Part shown: piece after piece, positions 17,706 to 26,509 of the stretch | Layout: each line of letters begins with the position of its first letter | How positions within the stretch are numbered: the first letter of the stretch is position 1 | Assembly: GCF_012927045.1 (NCBI RefSeq) | Contig: NZ_JABBFW010000012.1 | Location: forward strand, 1-64,000 | DNA from: Azohydromonas caseinilytica | Lineage (GTDB): Bacteria; Pseudomonadota; Gammaproteobacteria; Burkholderiales; Burkholderiaceae_C | DNA: 64,000 bases | Direction of reading: 5' to 3' | Translations under genes and position numbers: made by a program | The notes under the pieces: generated by a model | Seen by the model: only the letters and a program-made list of their open reading frames with translations | The model's database searches: none | What the model was told of the DNA's origin: nothing

Positions 17706-18581
17706 TCAGAACACCGGCAGCGGCAGCTGGCGGATGGCATCGACACCGCCCACGCGCTGCAGGTATTCCTGCTCGCTGCAGTGCACGTACTGCTGCGCGT
17801 AGCGCTGCCAGCCGTCGGGCTCTCGGGCGCTGGCCGCGTAGGCCTGGAAGTGCGCCACGTCGAAGCCGTAGCGCGGTGCGCAGCTGCTCGGATGCGCGCC
17901 GCAGGGCAGGTGCACCACGCCGGCCGTCTGCGACCGCTCCCAGTACACGCAGCGCGCCTCCTCGCCCTGGGCGAAGAAGCTGCTGTCCACCAGCTCGTCG
18001 CAGCTCACGAAGGTCTGCTGCGAGGCCCGGGCGAAGAGGTCGTCCATGTAGTGGTCCGGCCCCTTGATCTGGCACACGCCCCGCGCATCGGCACGGTCCA
18101 CGTGCAGCAAGGCCACGTCCAGCGGCAGCGCCGGCACGGCGACCCAGTCGCGGTCGTCATAGGGACTGTCCACCAGCTTGATGTGCGCGTTGTGGCGCAG
18201 CACGTCGGTGCCCAGCCCGACGCGCGTGGGGATGTAGGGCACGCGCATGCCCGCGGCCTTGAGCCCGAGCATCAGCATGCCCTCGTCGAGCTCGCTGACC
18301 TCGATGGCGCCGGACTGGCGTGCCAGCCGGAAGTACGGCTCCAGCGGGATGAAGTCCAGCGACACGAAGGCGAACACCAGCTTCCTGACCTTGCCCGCGG
18401 CGCACAGCATGCCCACGTCGGCGCCGCCATAGGCGACCACCGTCAGGTCCTTCAGCGGGGAGCGCAGGATCTCGCGCACCAGCGCCATCGGCTTGCGCCG
18501 CGGTCCCCACCCGCCAATGCCGACGGTCATGCCGTCACGCATCTGTGCCACCACTTGCGCGGCGTCCATGAGCTTGTCCAT
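17706..18581 (-). CDS. ipdA: CoA-transferase-fold hydrolase, alpha subunit (IpdA-like)
   Basis: A 291-residue alpha subunit of the class I CoA-transferase fold. The glycine-rich motif GMTVGIGGWGPRRKPMALVR (17-36) and the segment VSELDEGMLMLGLKAAGM are present; the Glu97/Glu100 pair lies where IpdA has its essential glutamate. With IpdB it forms the ring C hydrolase of the HIP pathway. It is the first gene of the nine-gene operon that runs to 9124. The start at 18581 is preceded by GAAGGA; the long in-frame extension to 18716 crosses the operator and has no family resemblance. The dyad at 18647-18664 lies 65 bases upstream. Confidence 0.88.
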   Translation of the reverse strand: MDKLMDAAQVVAQMRDGMTVGIGGWGPRRKPMALVREILRSPLKDLTVVAYGGADVGMLCAAGKVRKLVFAFVSLDFIPLEPYFRLARQSGAIEVSELDEGMLMLGLKAAGMRVPYIPTRVGLGTDVLRHNAHIKLVDSPYDDRDWVAVPALPLDVALLHVDRADARGVCQIKGPDHYMDDLFARASQQTFVSCDELVDSSFFAQGEEARCVYWERSQTAGVVHLPCGAHPSSCAPRYGFDVAHFQAYAASAREPDGWQRYAQQYVHCSEQEYLQRVGGVDAIRQLPLPVF

Positions 18582-18646
18582 GCCTGTGTCCTTCGCCCGA
18601 CCCTGGGCCTGATGGAATTCATTCTGTGGACAGCGCCTCGCGCGTT

Positions 18647-18664
18647 CATCGTCCGATGGGACTA
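18647..18664 (-). promoter_or_regulatory. steroid-regulon dyad, copy 4, ahead of the ipdA operon
   Basis: Read toward ipdA it is TAGTCCCATCGGACGATG, a textbook copy of the window's recurrent element. It stands in a 187-base gap between the SnoaL-like gene and ipdA, which shows that the ring C/D operon has its own promoter rather than being read only from the unit upstream. Confidence 0.68.
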
Positions 18665-18768
18665 ACGCGACGGGACCAGGGCGGCAGCAGGTGCGCACGA
18701 GAAACAGCCCGCGCAAGGCGGGCTGCAGAGTGGAAGATCAACGGCATGCCGGCACCTGGCCGGCATGC

Positions 18769-19392
18769 TCAGCGCACCCGAATCCTGGGCGCCGGCGTGT
18801 CGCGGCGCATGCCGCGCAGGAACTGCTCCAGCGGCACCGGCGGCGCCACTTCGGGCAGCACGTCCTTGTCGGGACGGCGCGCCCAGAACTCGCTCCAGCT
18901 GGGAAACAGGTCATGGAAGGTGCCGCGATACGGCTCGCGGCCGGGCCAGCGCATCTTGAGGTCGCCGATGGGCGGCTTGTTGAGGTCGCTGGCGTACCAG
19001 TAGCACGGTAGGCGCCGGCGGAAGTACCAGCGGCCCTCGATGCGCTCGTAGTCGTCCCAGTAGAGCATCTGCATGACCACCCACTCGGGGCCGCACTCGT
19101 GCTCGTTCTTGGAGTACACGACGCCGCAGGCGTGGTCTCGGTCAATGAGCTCGATGAGGTGCTGGCCCAGGTGGTGCGACGTGCCGGTGAACTGGTCGCG
19201 CAGCGTGGCGTCCTGCCAGGCCTTGAAGTGCGCCCGGCCCACCTTGTCGCGCCCGACCCGGATGTCGGGCGCGAAGAGGTTGACGTGCGCGTCCATGTCG
19301 CGCATGTCCAGCGACAGCGCGTAGCGCGCCGCCAGCTGGCGGATCTCCTCAATGGACTCCAGGCGCTCGATGCGCTGCTCCAGGCTGCTCAT
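18769..19392 (-). CDS. SnoaL/BaiE-like steroid dehydratase candidate
   Basis: A 207-residue SnoaL-fold (NTF2-like) protein. The first helix region reads LEQRIERLESIEEIRQLAAR, followed by Tyr24 and Asp29 in RYALSLDMRD, then a His cluster in GTSHHLGQHLIEL (73-78). Bile-acid 7alpha-dehydratase BaiE uses Tyr30, Asp35 and His83; the Tyr-Asp spacing of five is identical and the His spacing agrees within one residue. A related hydroxysteroid dehydratase is known from aerobic bile-acid degraders. The protein is about 40 residues longer than BaiE. It overlaps the preceding SDR gene by four bases, so oxidation and dehydration could be linked. The role is inferred from fold, residues and context. Confidence 0.78.
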   Translation of the reverse strand: MSSLEQRIERLESIEEIRQLAARYALSLDMRDMDAHVNLFAPDIRVGRDKVGRAHFKAWQDATLRDQFTGTSHHLGQHLIELIDRDHACGVVYSKNEHECGPEWVVMQMLYWDDYERIEGRWYFRRRLPCYWYASDLNKPPIGDLKMRWPGREPYRGTFHDLFPSWSEFWARRPDKDVLPEVAPPVPLEQFLRGMRRDTPAPRIRVR

Positions 19393-20156
19393 AGGGCGGT
19401 GACCAGCACGGCCGAGCGCCCGCCGTCCACGGGCAGCACGGCACCCGTGATGTAGGACGCGTCGTCGCTGCACAGGAAGGCGATGGCCGCGGCCAGGTCC
19501 TCGGGCTGGCCCACGCGGCCCATCGGGATCAGCTTCTCGGTGGCCTTGCGGCTGGCGGCGTCGGACAGCATGCCGGCCGTGGCCGGCGTCTCGACGACGG
19601 CGGGCACCACCACGTTGACGCGAATGCCCGCGGCCGCCCCCTCGGCGGCGGCGGCGCGCGAGAAGTTCAGGATCGCAGCCTTGGCGGCCGAGTACCCGGC
19701 CATCCAGGCCGTGCCCAGCGTGCCGCAGATGGAGGACAGGTTGACGATGGCGCCGCCCCGGCCCTTCATCAGCTTCATGGCCGTGCGGGTGCCCCAGAAG
19801 GTGCCGTCCACCGAGGTCGTGAAGTTGGCGTGCCAGTCGGCCGTGCCCATTTCCTCGATCGAACCCCAGGTGTAGGCCATGGCGTTGTTGACCAGGATGT
19901 CCAGGCGGCCGTGGCGCTGCGCGGCGCCCTCGATGGCGGAGACGATCTGCTGCTCGACCCCCACGTCGGCCTGTACCGCCTCGGCCCTGCCCCCGGCCGC
20001 TTCGATCCGCGCCACGACCTCGCGCAGCGGCTCGCTGCGGCGGCCGCAGATCACGACCGTCGCACCTTGCGCGGCCAGGCGCTGTGCCGTGGCCGCGCCG
20101 ATCCCGGTGCCGCCGCCGGTGACGAAGGCCACGCGTCCTTGAAGTTGAGTGCTCAT
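19389..20156 (-). CDS. short-chain dehydrogenase/reductase
   Basis: A 255-residue classical SDR: VTGGGTGIGAATAQRL near 13-28, LVNNAMAYTWG near 87-97, and the catalytic set in NLSSICGTLGTAWMAGYSAAK. The end reads ASYITGAVLPVDGGRSA. The second of two adjacent ATG codons (20156) was chosen because GAGGAG then stands six bases away. It lies in the three-gene unit SDR-SDR-SnoaL, ten bases after the first SDR and overlapping the SnoaL gene. A hydroxysteroid dehydrogenase role (for example at C7 or C12 of bile acids) is plausible but not provable from sequence. Confidence 0.87.
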   Translation of the reverse strand: MSTQLQGRVAFVTGGGTGIGAATAQRLAAQGATVVICGRRSEPLREVVARIEAAGGRAEAVQADVGVEQQIVSAIEGAAQRHGRLDILVNNAMAYTWGSIEEMGTADWHANFTTSVDGTFWGTRTAMKLMKGRGGAIVNLSSICGTLGTAWMAGYSAAKAAILNFSRAAAAEGAAAGIRVNVVVPAVVETPATAGMLSDAASRKATEKLIPMGRVGQPEDLAAAIAFLCSDDASYITGAVLPVDGGRSAVLVTAL

Positions 20157-20166
20157 CATCGGCTCC

Positions 20167-20898
20167 TCAGAGGAAGGCGCTGCCGCCGTTGACCGCCAGG
20201 TTCTGGCCGGTGACGAAGCCGCTGTCCTCGCCGGCCAGGAACAGCGCCGCGGCGGCGATGTCCTCGGGTTCGGCCATGCGTCCCATGGGCACGCCCTTGA
20301 TGATGGCGTCGGCCCATTCCTTGGGGATGCCCTGCATCATCGGCGTGTTGGTCGGTCCGGGCACCAAGGTGTTGACGCGGATGCCCTGCGGCGCGAGCTC
20401 GCGCGCCATGCTGCGCGTGAGGCCCATGAGCGCGGCCTTGGACGCGCAGTAGTGCGCCGGCCCCTCGCCGCTCGCGGCCGCGGTGCTGGCAATGTTGACG
20501 ATGGCACCCTTCACGCCGCGGTCGCGCATGGCGCGCACGGCCTCGCGCGCGCACAGGAACGCCCCGGTGAGGTTCACGCCGATGACGCGGTTCCAGGTCT
20601 CGTCGGAGATGTCGGCGAAGGCATCGACCGAGCCGATGCCGGCGTTGTTGACCAGCACATCGACACGCCCGTGGCGCTGCAGCACCTGCTCGAAGCCGGC
20701 CTTCACCGAGGCGCTGTCGGCCACGTCGAGCGCCAGCGCGAGGCCGCCGTCGCAGCCTTGCAGCGTCTGCTGCGCCGCCTCCAGGTTGAGGTCGGCCGCC
20801 ACCACCGTGGCGCCCTCCTGTGCGAAGCGGCGCACGATGGCGCGCCCCATGCCCTGCCCGGCGCCCGTCACCAGCGCCACCTTGCCCTTGAGCTTCAT
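20167..20898 (-). CDS. short-chain dehydrogenase/reductase
   Basis: A 243-residue classical SDR with VTGAGQGMGRAIVRRFAQEG near 10-29, VLVNNAGIGSVDAF near 80-93, and the active-site run NIASTAAASGEGPAHYCASK, where Ser, Tyr and Lys are all present. The end FVTGQNLAVNGGSAFL is standard. It would act on a hydroxyacyl or hydroxysteroid substrate with NAD(P). It is first in the SDR-SDR-SnoaL unit. Start 20898 is preceded by an AGGAGACAGG ribosome site. The dyad at 20964-20981 is 65 bases upstream, the same spacing as for ipdA. Confidence 0.88.
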   Translation of the reverse strand: MKLKGKVALVTGAGQGMGRAIVRRFAQEGATVVAADLNLEAAQQTLQGCDGGLALALDVADSASVKAGFEQVLQRHGRVDVLVNNAGIGSVDAFADISDETWNRVIGVNLTGAFLCAREAVRAMRDRGVKGAIVNIASTAAASGEGPAHYCASKAALMGLTRSMARELAPQGIRVNTLVPGPTNTPMMQGIPKEWADAIIKGVPMGRMAEPEDIAAAALFLAGEDSGFVTGQNLAVNGGSAFL

Positions 20899-20963
20899 CC
20901 TGTCTCCTTGCACCTTCACGCGAGGCGCGTGCAGCGCAGGGTAGGCACACGAAGCCTGCAGGC

Positions 20964-20981
20964 CATCGTCCGAGGGGACTA
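20964..20981 (-). promoter_or_regulatory. steroid-regulon dyad, copy 5
   Basis: Read toward the SDR at 20898 it is TAGTCCCCTCGGACGATG. It lies in the 85-base gap after the PQQ dehydrogenase stop, so a new promoter probably begins here although the genes upstream run in the same direction. Confidence 0.67.
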
Positions 20982-20983
20982 TC

Positions 20984-23068
20984 TCAAGGCTGTGGCAACG
21001 AGGCGCCGGCTTGCGGCAGCGTTGCCCTGGCCATTGCCGCGAGGTACAGGCGCACGGCTTCCACGGCCTCGTCGTCCAGCCAGGGCGACAGCCTGGGCAT
21101 GCCGCGCTGAACGAGGGCGCCTTCCAGCGGCGGGATGCGGAACAGCTCGCGGCGTGCCAGGTAGGGCGAACGGCGCAGGTCAGGCAGCACGCCGGCGGAG
21201 ATGCCCCCGCCGCCATGGCATTGGGCGCAGAAACGCGCGTACAGGTGCGCGCCCCGCGCCACGGCGTCCGCCGGGAGCGCATCGGCCTGCACCGGCGCGG
21301 ACTCTTCGCGGGATGGCGGCTCCACCGCGGGCAACGTGGCGCGGGCTCCCAGCTTGAACACGAACACCCGTCCAGTGGCCGCCGACAACGCCTGCGGCAG
21401 CATCACGCCGCCGGCCAGGTGCATCGAGGAGCCGAAGCCCGCGGCCACGGCCACGTACTGCTCGCCGTCGATCTCGTAGCTCACCGGCCCGCCCAGGGCA
21501 TGCAGCCCCAGGCGCTGCGACCACAGCCGCTGCCCGCTGCGCGCGTCGTAGGCGGCGAGCTCGCCACCGTTGTGCCCCTGGAAGACCAGCCCACCCGCGG
21601 TGGCGAGCACGCCGCCGTTCCACGGCCCCGGATGCTCCACGCGCCACGCGGGCCGCTGCGCCACGGGGTCCCAGGCCAGCAGGAAACCCCGGTAGGCCTG
21701 CCTGGCCTGGGCCACGGCGCCCGCGTCGGGCGGCAGCGGCGGGTCGGCCACGCCGGTGTTCCAGGTGCCGGGACGGAACACGAAATCCGTGTCCGCAGCC
21801 ATGTAGGCGGTGGTGTCCATCGCGGGGATGTAGACCAGCCCGGTCTGCGGGCTGAAGGCCATGGGCTGCCAGTTGTGCCCGCCCAGCTGCGAGGGCTGCA
21901 CCAGCGCGGGCGCCTGCTCGTAGCGCGCGGCCGCGTCGGCCACCGGGCGCCCGCTGGCCTTGTCCACGCCGCGGGCCCACGTCACGCTGGTGTAGGGCTG
22001 CGCCGAGATGAGCTGGCCGCTGGCACGGTCGAGCACGTAGAAGAAGCCGTTCTTGGGCGCCTGCATCAGCACCTGGCGACGGCGGCCGTCGATGTCCAGG
22101 TCGGCCAGCATGATGTGCTGTGTGGCGGTGTAGTCCCAGGTGTCGCCCGGCGTGGTCTGGTAGTGCCACACGTACTCGCCCGTGCGCGGGCGCAGCGCGA
22201 CGATGGACGACAGGAAAAGGTTGTCACCGCCGCCGGGGCTGCGGATGACGGCGTTGTGCGGGCTGCCGTTGCCCACGCCGACGTAGAGCAGGTTGTGCTT
22301 CGGGTCGTAGGCCATCGAGTCCCACGCCGTGCCGCCGCCACCCCATTTCCACCACTGGCCGCGCCAGGTGGGCTGCGCCAGCTCGCGCAGCGGGCGGTCC
22401 GAGACCTCGCCGTCGCCGCCGGCGGCCGGGTGGCCCGGCACGGTGTAGAAGCGCCACAGCCGCCGGCCCGAGCGAGCGTCGTAGCCCGACACGAACCCGC
22501 GCACGCCGTACTCCGCGCCGCCATGGCCGATGACCACCACGCCGGCGGCCACGCGCGGCGCGCCGGTGATGGTGCGCGTTTCCTCGATGGGAAAGGTGCG
22601 CCGCGACCACAGCAGCCGGCCGCTGCGCGCCTCCAGCGCCTGCAGCCGGCCGTCGAGCGTGGCGACGAACACCCGTCCGCCGTGCACCGCCACGCCGCGG
22701 TTGACCACGTCGCAGCAGGCGTGCGCGGCCTTCCAGCGGGGCACCTGCGGGTCATGCACCCAGCGCTCGCGCCCGGTGCGTGCGTCCAGCGCATGCACCA
22801 CGCTCCAGGGTCCGGTGACGTACATCGTGCCGTCCACCACCACGGGCGTGGCTTCCACGCCGCGCGGTTCGCGGAACGCGTGGGTCCAGGCCAGGCCCAG
22901 CTGCTGCACGTTGCCCGTGTGGATGCGCGCCAGCGGGCTGAAGCGCTGCTCGGCGGCATCGCGCCCGTGCTGCGACCATTGCAGCGAGTCGGCGGAACCG
23001 GTGCCGCAGGCCGGCGCGACCGCCAGCGCGACCGACCACCCGAGCAGCCGACGCGCCAGCGGCCTCAC
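20984..23068 (-). CDS. PQQ-dependent quinohaemoprotein alcohol dehydrogenase
   Basis: A 694-residue periplasmic quinohaemoprotein. The N-terminal part is an eight-bladed PQQ propeller with tryptophan-docking repeats such as [12 protein letters not shown] and [12 protein letters not shown], and the vicinal cysteines AHACCDVV found in PQQ alcohol dehydrogenases. The last about 90 residues are a cytochrome c domain with CAQCHG and a likely axial Met in [10 protein letters not shown] short signal sequence ([15 protein letters not shown]) is at the N-terminus. Such type II enzymes oxidise alcohols and feed electrons to the respiratory chain. In this operon the substrate could be a hydroxylated steroid or a side-chain alcohol. 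The GTG start at 23068 overlaps the ligase stop as GTGA. No pqq synthesis genes are in the window. Confidence 0.87.
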   Translation of the reverse strand: MRPLARRLLGWSVALAVAPACGTGSADSLQWSQHGRDAAEQRFSPLARIHTGNVQQLGLAWTHAFREPRGVEATPVVVDGTMYVTGPWSVVHALDARTGRERWVHDPQVPRWKAAHACCDVVNRGVAVHGGRVFVATLDGRLQALEARSGRLLWSRRTFPIEETRTITGAPRVAAGVVVIGHGGAEYGVRGFVSGYDARSGRRLWRFYTVPGHPAAGGDGEVSDRPLRELAQPTWRGQWWKWGGGGTAWDSMAYDPKHNLLYVGVGNGSPHNAVIRSPGGGDNLFLSSIVALRPRTGEYVWHYQTTPGDTWDYTATQHIMLADLDIDGRRRQVLMQAPKNGFFYVLDRASGQLISAQPYTSVTWARGVDKASGRPVADAAARYEQAPALVQPSQLGGHNWQPMAFSPQTGLVYIPAMDTTAYMAADTDFVFRPGTWNTGVADPPLPPDAGAVAQARQAYRGFLLAWDPVAQRPAWRVEHPGPWNGGVLATAGGLVFQGHNGGELAAYDARSGQRLWSQRLGLHALGGPVSYEIDGEQYVAVAAGFGSSMHLAGGVMLPQALSAATGRVFVFKLGARATLPAVEPPSREESAPVQADALPADAVARGAHLYARFCAQCHGGGGISAGVLPDLRRSPYLARRELFRIPPLEGALVQRGMPRLSPWLDDEAVEAVRLYLAAMARATLPQAGASLPQP

Positions 23069-24684
23069 CGTGCAGCCTCGGCTGCGAGCGCCAGCCGCTC
23101 GCACGCGCGCTGCGCCAGCTCGCGCTTGAGCACCTTGTTGGACGCGTTGAGCGGGAAACCTTCGAACACCAGCATGTGGCGCGGCACCTTGTAGTTGGCC
23201 ATGCGCGCACGGGCCCAGCCGACGAGCTCGTCGGCCGCCAGGCGGGCCCCCGGGCGCAGCAGCACGCAGGCACAGCCGACCTCGCCCATGCGCTCGTCGG
23301 GCACGCCCACCACCGCCACTTGCGCGATGGCCGGATGCGCGGCAAGTGCCTGCTCAATCTCGGCCGGGTAGCAGTTGAACCCGCCCACGATGAACATGTC
23401 CTTGAGCCGGTCGGTGATGCGCAGGTAGCCCCTCTCATCGAGCACGCCCACGTCGCCGGTATGCAGCCAGCCTTCGGCATCGATGGCCTCGCGCGTCGCC
23501 GCCTCGTCCTCGAAGTAGCCCTTCATCACGTGGTAGCCGCGCAGCAGCACCTCGCCGGGCTGGCCCGGCGGCACCTCCCGGCCCTGCGCGTCGACGCAGC
23601 GCAGCTCCGTGCCGGGCAGCGCGCGCCCACAGGTCATGGCCACCGTCTCGGCGCTGTCCGCGGGATCGCACACCGTGGCGCAGCCGCCGCATTCCGTGAG
23701 CCCGTAGGCGGTGGTCACGTGGCGGATGCCCAGCTCGCGGCGCATGCGCTCGATCAGCACCGGCGGGACGCTGGACGCGCCGGTAACCGCGCCCTGCAGC
23801 GACGACAGGTTGAAGGCCTGCAGCCCCGGGTGCGCCAGCATGCTCAGGAACAGGGTCGGCGGCCCAGGCAGGAAGCTGATGCGCTCGCGCTGGACCCGCT
23901 CCAGCACGGCCTGCGCATCGAAGACCTGCTCGGGGTAGACGGTGGCGCCCCGCAGGAATGCGGCCACCCAGCCCGCCTTGTAGCCGAACGAGTGGAAGAA
24001 GGGGTTGACGATCAGGTAGCGGTCGCCTTCCCCGAGCCCCACCACGCGCGACCATTCCGCGAAGGCGCGAATGGTGGGCCCGTGCGCGGACATCACGCCC
24101 TTGGGCCGCCCGGTGGTGCCGGAGGTGAACATCAGGTCGGCGATGCTGTGCGCATCCAGCTCGGCCTCACGGCGTGCCAAGTCCTGCGGATCGACGCTGT
24201 CGGCCCGTGCCAGGAAGGCGTCCCAGCCCATGCAGCCCGGCGCGGCCGTGAAGCCCTCGCGCAGCACCACCACGTGCTCCAGCCCGGCCGGGCGCAGGCC
24301 TTCCAGCAGCCGCGGGTAGTACTGCCCCAGGAAGTCGCCGATGCACACCAGCACCCGCGCGCCGCTGCGCTGCAGGATGTCGGCCGCCTCCGGGCCCTTG
24401 AGCCGCGTGTTGAGCGGCACCAGCACCGCACCGGCAGCGTGGATGCCGCACGCCGCCACGATCCACTCGTGGACGTTGGGCGCCCATACCGCCACGCGGT
24501 CGCCGGCAGCCACGCCCAGCGCGATCAGCGCCCGCGCGGCCTGCCGGCTGCGCTCCAGCAGCTCGGCGTAGTCGATGTGCACCGCGCCGTCGACGATGGC
24601 AGCGCGGTCGGGCCAGCGTTGCGCGGCGCGCTGCAGCATGGCGGGCAGCGTGGGGGGCAACGCGGGAGGGTGGATCTGGATCAT
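23065..24684 (-). CDS. acyl-CoA synthetase, FadD3-like
   Basis: A 539-residue AMP-forming ligase. Motifs in order are [19 protein letters not shown] (P-loop, about 175-193), [55 protein letters not shown] and a catalytic Lys in [13 protein letters not shown]. FadD3-type enzymes activate HIP, the ring C/D propionate left after rings A and B are removed, to its CoA ester; the GLTECGG-type motif and this operon of ring A/B genes favour that role, but side-chain acids are also possible substrates. The ATG at 24684 is two bases after the stop of the reductase gene. Confidence 0.85.
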   Translation of the reverse strand: MIQIHPPALPPTLPAMLQRAAQRWPDRAAIVDGAVHIDYAELLERSRQAARALIALGVAAGDRVAVWAPNVHEWIVAACGIHAAGAVLVPLNTRLKGPEAADILQRSGARVLVCIGDFLGQYYPRLLEGLRPAGLEHVVVLREGFTAAPGCMGWDAFLARADSVDPQDLARREAELDAHSIADLMFTSGTTGRPKGVMSAHGPTIRAFAEWSRVVGLGEGDRYLIVNPFFHSFGYKAGWVAAFLRGATVYPEQVFDAQAVLERVQRERISFLPGPPTLFLSMLAHPGLQAFNLSSLQGAVTGASSVPPVLIERMRRELGIRHVTTAYGLTECGGCATVCDPADSAETVAMTCGRALPGTELRCVDAQGREVPPGQPGEVLLRGYHVMKGYFEDEAATREAIDAEGWLHTGDVGVLDERGYLRITDRLKDMFIVGGFNCYPAEIEQALAAHPAIAQVAVVGVPDERMGEVGCACVLLRPGARLAADELVGWARARMANYKVPRHMLVFEGFPLNASNKVLKRELAQRACERLALAAEAAR

Positions 24685-24686
24685 GG

Positions 24687-25730
24687 TTACCGGGGAAACT
24701 TGATGTGGATCTGCTCGCTGGCAGGCGTGGCCTGGCAAGCCAGGGTCCAGGAGCGCGCAAGGTCGCGCGCGTCGAGCGCCTCGTTGTGGCGCAGGTGCAC
24801 CTGGCCCTGGACCACCTGGCACATGCACGAGGCGCACAGGCCCGCCTCGCACGAATGCGGCAGCTCGATGCCGGCCTGGCGCGCGGCCTGCAGCAGCGTC
24901 TGCTCGCCCGCGCAGCGGATGCGGTGCTCGGCGCCGTCGAGCTCGATGCGCAGCTCGGCCGACGCCACCGCAGGCGGTGGCGGCTCCTGCTGCGCCGCGG
25001 CGGCGTCGGGCGGCGTGGCATCCTCGTCCGGCAGCGACGCGAAGCGCTCGACGTGGATGAGCTCGTCGGCCGCACCCGCCTCGCGCAGCGCGGTGCACGC
25101 GGCATCCATGAACGGGCCCGGGCCGCAGATGAAGGCCTGCGCACCGCGCCAGGCGCGCAGCAGGGCCGCCATCTGGCTCACGCCGGGCGGGCCCTGCACC
25201 GAATCGAGCCAGTGAACGATCTGCAGCCGCTGCGGGTGCGCGTCCGCCAGCGCACGCAGCGCCGCCGCGAAGATCACCGAGCGCTCGTCGCGGTTGGCAT
25301 AGAACAGCAGCACCCGCCCCGTGCCCTGGGCCAGCACGCTGCGCAGGATCGAGAACAAGGGCGTGATGCCGCTGCCGCCGCCCAGCAACACGAAGTCGCC
25401 CTCCAGCGAGCGCGGCGTGAAAACGCCCGCGGGCGCCAGCACCTCGACCTCGTCGCCGGCGCGGATGCGGTCGCAGACCCAGTTCGAGCCGCGCCCCTGC
25501 GCCACGCGCTTGACGGTGACGCGCAGGAAGCCGTCGTCCAGCCCCGGGGCGCTCGACATCGAGTAGCAGCGGCGCAGCACGCGCCCGGGCTCCACCGGCA
25601 GGTGCAGCGTGAGGAACTGCCCCGGCCGGTGCCGGAAAGACAGCGCTTCTGAAGGCGGCAAGTCAAAAACCAGCGAGACGGTGTCGTGCGTTTCCCGCAC
25701 CACCTCCCGCACGCGCAGCCGTTGCTTCAT
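24687..25730 (-). CDS. ferredoxin-type oxidoreductase, KshB-like reductase
   Basis: A 347-residue three-domain reductase. The N-terminal flavin domain has [11 protein letters not shown] (FAD-binding RxYS), the middle domain has [17 protein letters not shown] for NAD(P)H, and the C-terminal plant-type ferredoxin domain has Cys294, Cys299, Cys302 and Cys332 in the pattern C-x4-C-x2-C...C. This domain order is that of KshB and related reductases, which deliver electrons to the Rieske oxygenase KshA in 3-ketosteroid 9alpha-hydroxylation. The matching oxygenase candidate is encoded 35 kb away at 60165-61274. It sits between the 3beta/17beta-HSD and the FadD3-like ligase, with 2-base gaps on both sides. 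Confidence 0.88.
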   Translation of the reverse strand: MKQRLRVREVVRETHDTVSLVFDLPPSEALSFRHRPGQFLTLHLPVEPGRVLRRCYSMSSAPGLDDGFLRVTVKRVAQGRGSNWVCDRIRAGDEVEVLAPAGVFTPRSLEGDFVLLGGGSGITPLFSILRSVLAQGTGRVLLFYANRDERSVIFAAALRALADAHPQRLQIVHWLDSVQGPPGVSQMAALLRAWRGAQAFICGPGPFMDAACTALREAGAADELIHVERFASLPDEDATPPDAAAAQQEPPPPAVASAELRIELDGAEHRIRCAGEQTLLQAARQAGIELPHSCEAGLCASCMCQVVQGQVHLRHNEALDARDLARSWTLACQATPASEQIHIKFPR

Positions 25731-25732
25731 GG

Positions 25733-26491
25733 CTACAGCCCCATGCCCAGCACGGCGTTGTCCACGCGCACCTCGCTGCCGCTGAGGGCCGAGGACTCGT
25801 CGCTCGCCAGGAACAGCAGCACGCTGGCCACCTGGCCGGCCCGGCAGGCTCGGCCGCGCGGGTTGGCCTTGGCATCGAACAGCAGCTGCTGCGCCTCCAC
25901 GCCCGGCGCCGAGGCCTGCATCATCGGCGTCCAGATGCCGTCCGGGTGCACCGAGTTCACGCGCACGGCGTAGCCGCTCTTGCGGCAGTGCAGCGCCGTG
26001 GCCCGGGTGATGGCCGCCACGGCCGCCTTGGAGGCGCTGTAGGCCAGGTAGCCTTCAACGGGCAGCCAGGAGGAAACCGACGCCATGTTGATGATGCTGC
26101 CGCCGTGCTCCTTCATGGCCTGCACGCCGTGGCGGCAGCCCAGAAAGCACGAGGCCGCGTTGACCTGCATGAGCCGCTCGAACTGCGCCAGCGTGGCCGT
26201 CTCCACGTTGCCGGGCATCAGGATGCCGGCGTTGTTGACCAGGATGTCGAGCCGGCCCCATCGGCGCTGCAGCTGCTCCATCACGTGCACCCAGTCGGCT
26301 TCCGCGGCCACGTCCTGGCGCAGGAAGGTTGCCCGCTCGCCGATCTCGCGCACCAGCGCCTGGCCCGCGGCCTCGTCCAGGTCGGTGATCGCCACGCGCG
26401 CGCCCTCGCGCGCCAGCAGCAGCGCGGTCTCGCGGCCCACGCCGCCGGCGCCGCCCGTGACCAGCGCCACCTTGTCCTGCACACGTCCCAT
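25733..26491 (-). CDS. 3beta/17beta-hydroxysteroid dehydrogenase
   Basis: A 252-residue SDR that closely resembles the crystallised 3beta/17beta-hydroxysteroid dehydrogenase of Comamonas testosteroni. Shared stretches recalled from that protein include SIINMASVSSWLP, YSASKAAV, RVNSVHPDGI, TPMMQAS and the C-terminal LFLASDESS and AVLGMGL. Catalytic Ser138, Tyr151 and Lys155 fall at exactly the published numbers of that enzyme. It oxidises 3beta- and 17beta-hydroxyl groups of steroids to ketones with NAD. This gene is the strongest single pointer to steroid metabolism in the window. It follows the FAD dehydrogenase gene by 18 bases. The match is from memory; no alignment was made. Confidence 0.92.
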   Translation of the reverse strand: MGRVQDKVALVTGGAGGVGRETALLLAREGARVAITDLDEAAGQALVREIGERATFLRQDVAAEADWVHVMEQLQRRWGRLDILVNNAGILMPGNVETATLAQFERLMQVNAASCFLGCRHGVQAMKEHGGSIINMASVSSWLPVEGYLAYSASKAAVAAITRATALHCRKSGYAVRVNSVHPDGIWTPMMQASAPGVEAQQLLFDAKANPRGRACRAGQVASVLLFLASDESSALSGSEVRVDNAVLGMGL

Positions 26492-26509
26492 TCTTGTCTC
26501 CTGGTGATG

